Source of the DNA: Chiua virens
Taxonomy: Eukaryota > Basidiomycota > Agaricomycetes > Boletales > Boletaceae
Length of the DNA: 64,000 nucleotides
Assembly (NCBI GenBank): GCA_019787685.1
Contig: JAHNUO010000027.1
Span: 1-64,000 of the forward strand
Reading direction: 5' to 3'
In this document: positions 24,198-34,400 of the stretch, in pieces
How the letters are laid out: every line of letters begins with the position of its first letter
Position numbering within the stretch: the stretch's first letter is position 1
Position numbers and translations under genes: made by a program
Notes under the pieces: model-generated
Seen by the model: the letters and a program-made list of their open reading frames with translations, nothing else
What the model was told of the DNA's origin: nothing
Database searches by the model: none

Positions 24198-26296
24198 TGT
24201 AGGAGTCAATGACCCCTTGAGGTGATAAACCCGTGTTCCCACTTTGTTTACAGGATGCCTGGATTGCCCATATCGATTGTCCTACCCATCCGTCGTGGTC
24301 CCGTTGTAGAAAAGAAATAATAGGTGATAAGAAGAAAGGTGGGGCGATAGGTTCGTCCCAAGGGGGGTTATGTTTGAAGGAATGATGGATTCAGGTTTGT
24401 CTAAGAGTCCTAGAGGCTGCTGGACGATCTGGAATGAAAAGCGGTCAATGTAAAAGTATCCGGGTGGAGGTGAGGCGATGAGAGTATTGATTCGAGTAGA
24501 TGAGACGCAGAGGAACGATAGGACGAGGTAAAAGAGAAACTATCCAGCTCACTCACGCACGGGAGAGTAAACAGGAGATCTCCTGAATGCAGAAAGACAA
24601 TATTTTTGTGTTAGAAACATGGTTTTATAGTCCTGGGCATAACCCAGGACTGTTAAAGGTAATCTGACCCTAAGTGAGTGTACAGGATTGATGTAGGGTG
24701 AATATGGAAAGAAGGAGTGTCAAACCTTGTAGATGACAAAGAAAGGAAAGGTGATAGGATAGTAATGACCTTAATAAGGCCAAATCGAGTAGAACAAGTC
24801 AAATCGGATGAAGCGGAATACGTACGAAAGAACCGGATTGGATCGCGTTGACTCGGATTGGACTCAGATTGGATTCAGATGATCTGTAAACGCTAGGAAT
24901 GAAACCGGGCTGGCACGAAGTCGATGGCGGATGAGACGGGAGATGATATGACATGATGAAGAGCGAGGAAAATGTATCCTACAACCGTAGGGAGTATCTA
25001 ACTCCTACACCGTGTCCATCTGAGTGGATCCAACCCATATTCGTATGTTTTGTTCTTCGTTCCTACACGTTTTCGTGCGAGGTGACCGAATCGGGTTGCT
25101 CGATCAGGATCACATGACGTACACTAATCAACTCTCTTTTTGTCCAATTTCTATTTTATTTCGTACCTTCTTAGATTTTTTTTAGACAGTTCCATGTTAT
25201 CGACACGTATCTGATTGGTTATAAGGAACGGATAGTCGGGTCGTACGACGTTTTAAAGGTAGTCCATTGATTCACGGATCAAACCTTATCCCATCTTGAC
25301 AGAACATTGTTTTCCTTTTCACGGGTCGATCTCCATGAGAGTCGGCTCCGTATACGTACACTTTCCTTATTTATTTGATACTTTATCCGCTGTAAAAGTC
25401 CTGGGGAATACCTGAGACTATAAAATTTGTGTTCGTAAATAAAAATTTCATCTTTCGATCCCCGTTTTCTCTCGCGTTCTAAGTCGCCTCGCCCGTTTAA
25501 CTATCTTTTCTATCCGCCCTTACTCGTACTTGATCATCATTGTGCTCGAGTCTCTGCCTTGTCGCCGAACTATCCAACTGTCCGCGTTTCGGCCAGTTTT
25601 GTCGACCTTCATACGGTTTCACCCGGGAACACGTCCGGATTGCTTTCAAAGCTCCTGTCAATGCCTTGACACTTCGTCTCCAACCTCAGAACCCCTTGGG
25701 ACGAGTCATACTCGCACCCATCCCTTTTCTTTCTATCTGACAGTTCTACTAACCCTGTTCCTGTCACACCAGCCCGTTCTTTATTTCTTCAGCGCTCGTT
25801 TTGCCTCGGACTCTTTTATTTTATTTTTGATGCTCCTTATTCGTACTTAGCATTGGCTAGACCATGTCATGCAGCCCTTGCAGGGACATTCAGGTGCCTC
25901 TCAAACTTTATACTGTACGAAAACCTTCTTTTATTATTATTATCCTTACTTAGGATGAGTCTGAGGGTATTCCCGAGGACTATAAAATTCACTGTATTGA
26001 CAAAATACAGTAGCTTTGCCCGTGTGCATCTGTCTCACATCGTTTTTGGTCGACGTTCATTTTCTCTCGCTCTCCTCATATTTTCTCAATCCGGATTGGA
26101 CTGCTGTGTCCGCCTTTCTATCTGTTTTAATCTGGATTCGCCCCGGATTCATCTCGGACTACTCAAAAACCATTTCTTGTCGTTCACCAACTCAGTGTTG
26201 TCCCTGGGTCGAATGGAATCGCATTCCTTCACCCTCTTTTCTATTCTTTCAATCCCCCTGAGTATTGCACTACAGCCGGGATATATTACCTTCAAT
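24198..26296. mobile_element. Nested insertion inside the LTR
   Basis: Starts TGTAGGAGTC. An inverted match AACTCCTACA sits near 25,010, so the first 820 bases may be one terminal-repeat element. The rest (to 26,296) is T-rich and holds one arm of an inverted pair (25,796-26,291). Possible target duplication ACGT/ATGT has one mismatch. No recognisable protein. Confidence 0.45.
25796..26291 (+). repeat. Inverted repeat arm 1
   Basis: Matches 28,047-28,532 in opposite orientation with scattered substitutions and small indels. Shared landmarks are GCCTCxGACTCTTTTATTTT, GACCATGTCA, GACAAAATACAGTAGC and CTACAGCCGGGATA. Confidence 0.8.
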
Positions 26297-26789
26297 GTAC
26301 ATATGTTTCCTCTTTTGTTTTTAGTACATAACCTGTGTCTCGCTTATGAGCACAGCTCCAGCTTTCTCAGTACCCGACTTACCTCCGGCTATGTAGTTTC
26401 CTGATCTCCCGTCTTATTCAGAATTAGTCATTCTCTGTTTCTCCGTATTACTCATCTCCTTGCTCCGTGACTAATCATTATGTTTCCTCCGAGTATATAA
26501 ACTGTAGTTACTTCGATTGTAACTTTAGTCTGAATATTAGTTTATTTGTACGACTCACTCCAAACACTCCATAAGACCTTGACGGTCTTTACTCCGCTCA
26601 ACTCCACTTTATGTGTTGAGTCATATATCTACCTCCGTTCTCCGCACGTCTGAAATATAGGGACAGACTGTGACAAGGGCGCACCACATACGGTAAAGCC
26701 AAGTCCTGTCCGACACTACAACTCTGGAGATCTGGAGTTGGCTACCTCCAAGTCACACGGTCCCTAACAGCAAATGACTTTGTATTTAC

Positions 26790-26885
26790 CTAAGTAAGGG
26801 CAGGATATGCCCACTACATGAATGAGTAAGGTAATGACAATGGAATGATTAGAGACTCACCTCAGCCACTGCCCAAGGTGGTAGC
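26790..26885 (-). repeat. Short duplicated unit with 47-bp intron-like insert
   Basis: Same sequence as 24,028-24,081 plus 26,814-26,860, which on the minus strand begins GTGAGTCTC and ends TTCATGTAG. Removing it restores the other unit exactly. A further GTAAAT donor-like start follows TTACTTAG where the other unit continues with different sequence. Confidence 0.75.
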
Positions 26886-27398
26886 AAATGACTGAGGAAT
26901 GAAAAAGGTGAAGGTTTGAATAAATACATACCTATGGGTGGAGCTATGCTCAAATAAGATAGAGAACTCTAAACCTAAAATAAGTGAGTCCGAAAGGAGA
27001 AGAACCAAAGGAATAGAAAGTCTGGGTGCATGCGTCAACTCTGAGTATCTCCAGAGTATTCTGGAGATGGACTTGTGTGAGTAGGGGACACTTACCCCTC
27101 AGAGTTGCTTAGGAGTGACCAGAGTAAACTGGAGTTCTCAGTTTTGACACCATTATCTCCTGCCACTCCTGGATTATATCTTTCTTCTGTTTGAAGGATT
27201 TATGATCTGGGAAAGGTCCAGGGGAAACATGGTCAGGACTGGATCCAATATGATTTGCATTCTCTATGCTTCTTTGTTCCTGATTGTGTCACTGAGACTG
27301 CTCATGGTGTTGATCGTGTTCAATAGTCATAACACCTTCATGATTATGGGGGGGAGTGAGATGCAGAATCTGAACATCCTGATAAGCCTGTGCTAACT

Positions 27399-27967
27399 TG
27401 TCATATCCCGTATATCTCATTGATCCAACTCTGAGATCTCCAGGTTTACTCCTTCATAACTCTGGTACGATCTCTCTCTGGACACAACTCCTGATCTCCG
27501 GACTTCACTTAGAACCTTCTCGATTTCCTCTTGTCTCTTTTCGTACTAGTGTTACATTAGTAATAACCTGTGTCTCGCTTAACAGCACAGCTCCAGCCTC
27601 TGTACATACCTGGCTCCACTCCGGTTACATACTTTCCCGATTTCCGTCTTACTCAGTTTCTTACCAACCCTGTTACTAATCTCCATTCTACTCTGAGTAT
27701 ATAAACTGTAGTACTCCGACTTTGTACCCTCAGTCTGAATATTAGTTTTACCTTCTATTCCCTCCGAACTCCATAAGACCTCAACAGTCTTATCTCTGCT
27801 CAACTTCACTTCGGTGTTAAGTCTCACCTCCAACCTCCATTCTCCGTTCTCTGAAATAAAGGACAGACTTGTGACAAGGGCGCACCACACATGGTGAAGC
27901 CAAGTCCCTCCACAAGAATAACTCCGGAGTTCCGGAGTTCATACCCCGAGTAGACCCGGTCTTAACA
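27399..27967 (+). mobile_element. Solo LTR, family 1
   Basis: A 569-bp element from TGTCATATCCCG to CTTAACA, flanked by TAACT on both sides (27,394-27,398 and 27,968-27,972). It carries a GAGTATATAAACTGTAGT TATA region and a GACAAGGGCGCACCACAC block shared with the copies at 26,300-26,769 and 50,661-51,253. There is no internal domain, so it is a solo LTR left by recombination. Confidence 0.85.
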
Positions 27968-28046
27968 TAACTGCCGGAAAGTCAAAACCATGGGGGCCCA
28001 ACGGCACTCCTGATGAAGGCATAGTAAATCTAATAGTGTGGTGAAG

Positions 28047-28532
28047 GTAAAGTATCCCGGCTGTAGTGCAGTACTCAGGGGGATTGAAAGAAAGAAAAGG
28101 GTGAAGGAATGCGATTCTGTTCGACCCAGGGACAATGCTGAGTTGGTGAACGACGAGAAATGGTTTTTGAGTAGTCCGAGATGAATCCAGGGTGAATCCG
28201 GATTAAAATGGATGGAACGGTGGACACGGCAGTCTGATCCAGATCAAGAAAATATGAGGAGAGCGAGAGAAAACGAACGTCGACCGGAAATGATGTGAGA
28301 CAGATGTGCACGGGCAAAAGCTACTGTATTTTGTCAATACAGTGAATTTATAGTCCTCGGGAATACCCTCAGACTCGTCCTAAGTAAGGATAATAATAAA
28401 AAGAAGGTTTTCGTACAGTATAAAGTTCGAGAGGCACCTGAATGTCCCTGCAAGGGCTGCGTGACATGGTCTAGCCAATGCTAAGGAGCATCAAAAATAA
28501 AATAAAAGAGTCTGAGGCAAAATGAGCACAGA
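28047..28532 (-). repeat. Inverted repeat arm 2
   Basis: Reverse-complement partner of 25,796-26,291; the arms are about 1.75 kb apart. It contains a local palindrome CACTGTATTGACAAAATACAG. Probably a second insertion of the same element family. Confidence 0.75.
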
Positions 28533-29620
28533 TACAGCAATCCAGATGAGTTTGCACAAGCAGACAGATCAGGATCGGGATCAGGTGATGACGGGGTGCA
28601 GAAACGTGCTATGCGAGCACAGGGAATACCTATTCCCTACAGCAGCACGCCAAGAACATGTTGTAAAATGGAGGCTATGTGCTTGAGTGAATGAACAAAG
28701 GTGCGTGGCTGTAAAAAAAATGGAATTGCTCCACTAGTTCACATATATTGGCACCAGCAACGAGAAGTAATGGCCCATGCAGAAAGATGCAAGGAGATTC
28801 CATGGGTTGTACTAATTGAATGCCTTCAAACCAAAATTCCCAATGTAGTAGGCTGTAGCTGACATGGGTCCCAGTCAAAGGAATCTCGGAATTGCACAAA
28901 AGTCGAACTCCAGGGGAAAAGGGACCGTCCACTATTTTCTGCAATACTTCATTAGATTGGGATTGCTGAGTCGCAAAGAGCCAGGGAGAAGAGACTTACT
29001 CAGGTGAGAATGCAATTCTGCCAAGTCACAAGAGGAGTACTGTCAAACAGAACATTTACCCTTGCTGACTATGTGGTATGAATGTGAGTGCACACACCAA
29101 AAATACAAATGGAAGAAAAAAAAGGGCAAAACTCAGCTGCATAAGTGGAAGCTGCTTGCAAGCACATCTGTCAAATTGATCATTCTTCCAGATTGGTTTT
29201 GCTACAAGACGAGCACAGACAGACCTGAGAGAAGCTTGGAAATTAGAACGTGCTAATACAACTGAAGGAACACGTGGCGGCATTGACAAGTAAAAAGAGG
29301 TGTGGAAAATGGCACTTTGGCACTAATCAGAAGGATTGAGATCAAAAGGGTCTGCATGAACTATGAAAGGAGTCTGTAAAAAGAGCAAGCAAAAAGGAGT
29401 TGTTACCCTCATACAATACATATTATTTGATCATCACAAAATGGACTGAGGAGTCCATAGAATGAGCAAGCAAAGAGGAGTCGCAAGAAAGTGAGGGGCA
29501 AGTGTCGCTAACCAGGAAGTCTTCAGAATTGCCGTTTATGGGCAGACTTTACAGCACATTTTTGGATTTGAGACCTGGACCTGAAAGGTCCAGGAATAAA
29601 TGGTAACACAACCTGTCTAG
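28533..29620. other. Transposon-rich DNA without a recognisable gene
   Basis: Two minus-strand open frames (28,675-28,944 and 29,056-29,289) are hydrophobic and unplaced. This is the end of the stretch absent from the right copy. Confidence 0.3.
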
Positions 29621-29974
29621 GATTTTATTAGCTGATGACCTTTTTTACAATTACCCTTTTCAGCAACTCATTCCACAAACAACTATTTAATTTCCTCATG
29701 AACTAATAAGTTATCTCCTTTTGCATCTAGATCTCTGCCACATCCCTTTCACAACTTCACCACACCTCATGTTAGAAGCATGTTACTTCTATTTCATTTC
29801 TGATCTTCCATTCTGCCACACAGGCTGTGTGCCTCACCTCATCTTCATTCCTATAGTCATTCTGACTCACCTCAACTCACACATTATCTCTGCCAATGGC
29901 ATAATGGACTCTTATCTCTAGCATAGCCCTAGACACATAGATACAAACATGTATGGTAGTGTATAAACCAAGAG

Positions 29975-31020
29975 ATGACTCCAGAGAATCTCAGTTATGT
30001 AAATCCCACCATCATTATAAAACCTATCTCTAGCTCTCAAAGGGACAACAACTTCTTTCTTCTTTCTCTTGGTCTTTCCTCTAGGAAAATAGCCTCTCAA
30101 ACTAGTCTAGGGAAGTCTACAGTATCTAGGGTTCTTTATGAAATCCAGTCAGACAAGACTAGATATGTATTTTGGTGGTCACCCTTCAAAGCTTTCATCT
30201 ACCAACAAGAGGGCTATTGTACAACAGATCATTACTAGTAAGGCCAAGAATGCTGTTCAGACCACTAAATCTATCAATACCATTATTAATACTCCTGTCT
30301 ACCCTCAGACAGTCAGGAATACCCTCAAGGAAGCCTCCTTCAAAGCTGTAGTAAAGATGAAAAAGCCTCTTCTGTTCAAGCCATAAGCACAGAAGGTTGG
30401 CCTTTGCTCTTGAGTACTACTCATGTGGAATTGTAGAGGATTGGAAGAGAGTTATCTGGTCAGATGGGCAAGAGTATGTATGGAAAAAGACAGTGGAAGG
30501 GTTGATTTCTAGAAAAGTCAAAAATACAGTTAAGTATAGAAGAGGTTCATTGATGGTATGGGAACATATAGAATGGAATGGAGTGGGAGTTGTGAGTGAG
30601 ATGGAGGGAAGAATGGATGCTGAACAGTATGTGACAATCTTGGAGCAGGGGTTGTTGAAAAGGATGGAGGAATTTGGAATTCCAGAAGATGACACTATTA
30701 CTCAACAAGATAATGATCCCAACCATAGCTATAAAAGAGCTTAGATTTGGTTTGAAGACAAAGAGATTAGGTTTTCAGATTGGCCTACACAGTCTCCAGA
30801 CCTCAGTCCCATTGAACATACCTGGACTCACCTCAAGAGATGCCTTTCACCTTATAAAAGTGCTCCTAAAGGAGTTCATCAACTATAGGAGAGGTTAGTA
30901 GAGGAGTAGGAGAATATTTCTACAGAAGAGTGTCAGAATTGGATTAAAAGCATGCCTAGAAGGCTTGAAGCAGTTATCAAGGACAGGGTCATACCAAGCA
31001 CTAAATATTTAGATTAGTAT
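29975..31020 (+). pseudogene. Degenerate Tc1/mariner transposase
   Basis: Successive frames show a helix-turn-helix (LGLSSRKIASQTSLGKSTVS), a first catalytic-Asp block VIWSDGQEYVW, a second block TQQDNDPNHS, and the third block WPTQSPDLSPIEHTWTHLK. The order and spacing match a Tc1-like DDE transposase. Frames are broken by several stops and shifts, so it is dead. The right copy (51,843-52,200) has lost the middle 660 bases and keeps only the termini. Confidence 0.85.
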
Positions 31021-31435
31021 AACATCAAAAAATTGTCTCAATAAGTGATCATTTTGAAATGATTGCCATTTCATCAAATCTCACTTTGATCCTTTGACCC
31101 TTGATCTAATAGAAAGCCAAGAGTAAGTACCATATCTCATACACACCCACAGGTTTGGGTAACATTTAGTGGTTACCACATTTTGTTGCATTCAGTGAAA
31201 AACATGCAAACTTTGGGACAGTTATTTGAGCCACAGTCTGTACATTTCAATAAGTCATGAACATACATTGTTTTCCCACAACTTGTGATATTTTATTTAG
31301 CCTGATCCTTTACACTTGTGACCTTTGGTCTTCAACTACTAGCACATGGGGTGGTTCCAAAATAACTTAACACACTATATTTCTGCCAAAGCATATATGT
31401 ACAAGCATATTGTAAGCCTTGTAAGAGTGACTATT

Positions 31436-34400
31436 TCACTTGGTGATATTTGTAGCTAATATACATAATTTCAAAAGTTGTTCATGATGACCAAAATGGC
31501 AGATGACTTACAAATAAGATTCTTGGAAATCATATGCAAAAGGAGTCCTGTCATTTTCTCTCTATCCTCAAAGTCATATTGAGAAATAAGCTCAGAGACT
31601 GCTTTCTTGACTTTGTGGATTGTTTCAGATGATTCATAAAGCTGGGTTGCTACCATGATTGGGTCTTGAATACCTTTCTGGTGTAAGAAGAATGAATGCT
31701 CCAGGATAATGGCAATGGCTACAAATATTAATGGAGATAGTTACTGAATTTGACACTCAGAAAACTGACCAATGCCTAAATGAAGTGCTGTGTGCCATGT
31801 AGTACTATCTTGCAAAGAAGACTGAATTATGGAATAAAATAGTAGGTAGACTGGCATTATAAAATCATTGTACTCACAATGGATGTGCATTTGCTTGCTA
31901 GTGCACTGTGATCAACAAGAATATAGGGCTGAGGATATTGTATATTAATTAATTGAAAAAAAAACAGAAGACTAAACAGAAGACTAAAATGGATAAACAT
32001 ACATGAGAGGCCTGCAAAATCTATGAAGTTGATATCATTATTTATACTGCAAAAAATGCAACAGATGACAAACCTCCTATAAAACATAAGGCATATGAAG
32101 CAAAATGAAAAATTCCTCATACCTTCTAATGAATTGAAATAAATAGGGATTAAAATATTTGAAAATTAAAAGGGATATAAATCCTTACATCCTAAAGAAT
32201 GTAAAAATAATCAATGGAGTTAAATGGAGTGAAATACATACCAGCTATTATAGACATTATAAAGGAAATTATGATGAACAGTACAGATCAGCATCCTGCT
32301 GGAAGCTCATTTGCAGTCAGAGCACTTACTCCCTATGAATGGCGCATGGACAGAGGGGCACGCATCAGCATCCTTCTGGAAGCCCATTCACAATCAGAAC
32401 ACTTACAAGCTATGAATGGCAAGACAGGGGCAAGGACAGAGGGGCATGCATCAGCATCCTTCTGGATGCCAATTCACAATCAAAGCACTTACTTCCTATG
32501 AAGGGCAGGACAGGGGTAAGGACAGAGGGGCATGGATCAGCATCCTTTTGGAAGCCCATTCACAATCAGAGCACTTACTCCCTATGAATGGCAGGACAAG
32601 GGCAAGGACAGAAGGGCATGCATCAGAATCCTTCTGGAAGCCCATTCACAATCAGAGCACTTACAAGCTATGAATGGCAGAACAGGGGCAAGGACAGAGG
32701 GGCATGCATCAGAATCCTTCTGGAAGCCCATTCATAATCAGATCACTTACTCGCTATGAATGGAAGGGGCATGCATCAGCATCCTTCTGGAAACCCATTC
32801 ACAATCAGAGCACTTACAGGCTATGAATGGCAGGACAGGGGCATGGACAGAGGGGCATAGATCAGCATCCTTCTGGAAGCCCATTCACAATTAGAGCACT
32901 TACATACTATGAATGGCAGGACAGGGGCAAGCACAGAGGGGCATGCATCAGCATCCTTCTGAAAGCCCATTCACAATTAGAGCACTTACAAGCTATGAAT
33001 GGCAGGACAGGGGCAAGGACAGAGGGGCATGCATCAGCATCCTTCTGGAAGCCCATTCACAATCAGAGCACTTACTCCCTATGTTAATTGCAGGACAGGG
33101 GCATGCATCAGCATCCTTCTGGAAGCCCATTCACAATCAGAGCACTTACTCCCTATGAATGACAGGACAGGGGCAAGGACAGAGGAGCATGCATTAGCAT
33201 CCTTCTGGAAGCCCATTCACAATCAGAGCACCTACAAGCTATGAATGGCAGGACAGGGGCATGGACAGAGGGGCATGCATCAGCATCCTTCTGGAAGCCC
33301 ATTCACAATCAGAGCACTTACAAGCTATAAATGGCAGGACAGGGGCATGCATCAGCATCCTTCTGGAAGCCCATTCACAATCAGAGCACTTACTTGCTAT
33401 GAATGGCAGGACAGGGGCATGGACAGGGGTATGCATCAGCATCCTTTTGGAAGCCCATTCACAATCAGAGCACTTACAAGCTATGAATGGCAGGACAGGG
33501 GCATGCATCAGCATCCTTCTGGAAGCCCATTCACAATCAGAGCACTTACAAGCTATAAATGGCAGGACAGGGGCAAGGACAGAGGGGCATTGATCAGCAT
33601 CCTTCTGGAAGCCCATTCACAATCAGAGCACTTACAAGCTATGAATGGCAGGACAGGGGCATGTGTCAGCATCCTTCTGGAAGCCCATTCACAATCAGAG
33701 CACTTACTGGCTATGAATGGCAGGACAGGGGCAAGGACAGAGGGGCATGCATCAGCATCCTTCTGGAAGCCCATTCACAATCAGAGCACATACTCCCTAT
33801 GAATGGCAGGACAGGGGCAAGGACAGAGGGGCATGCATCAGCATCCTTCTGGAAGCCCATTCACAATTGGAGCACTTACTTCCTATGAATGGCAGGACAG
33901 GGGCATGGACAGAGGGGCATGGATCAGCATTTTTCTCGAAGCCAATTCACAATTGGAGCACTTACTTCCTATGAATGGCAGCACAGGGGCATGGACAGAG
34001 GGGCATTGATCAGCATTTTTCTGGAAGCCCATTCACAATCAGAGTACTTACTCGCTATGAATGGCAGGACAGGGGCAAGAATAGAAGGGCATGGATCAGC
34101 ATCCTTCTGGATGCCCATTTATAATCAGAACACTTACAAGCTATGAATGGTGGGACAGGGGCAAGGATGGAGGGGCACAGATCAGCATCCTTCTGGAAGC
34201 CCATTCACAATCAGAGCACTTACTCGCTATGAATGGCAGGACAGTGGCATGGATTAGCATTCTTCTGGAAGCCCATTCACAATCAAAGCACTTACAAGCT
34301 ATGAATGGCAGGACAGGGGCATGCATCAGCATCCTTCTGGAAGCCCATTCACAATCAGAACACTTACATACTATGAATGGCAGGACAGGGGCAAGGACAG

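Larger units (their letters stand above)
24082..26769 (+). mobile_element. LTR of family 1 split by a nested insertion
   Basis: The outer element starts TGTCATATACC at 24,082 and ends CTAACA at 26,769, flanked by a perfect 5-bp duplication GCAAA (24,077-24,081 and 26,770-26,774). Only about 115 bases at the left and 470 at the right match the 593-bp solo LTR at 50,661. The 2.1 kb between them (about 24,198-26,296) is a nested insertion that interrupts the LTR after CTCCGTTACGT. I see no reverse transcriptase or integrase. Confidence 0.8.

Noticed and set aside
24198..25019. Complete second LTR from TGTAGGAGT to ACTCCTACA
   Set aside because: Ends are inverted as in LTRs, but flanking bases do not form a target duplication, so I kept it only as part of a nested insertion.
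25530..26404. Plus-strand open frames of 106 and 183 aa with many hydrophobic residues
   Set aside because: They lie in T-rich nested transposon sequence and in one arm of an inverted repeat; no family features.
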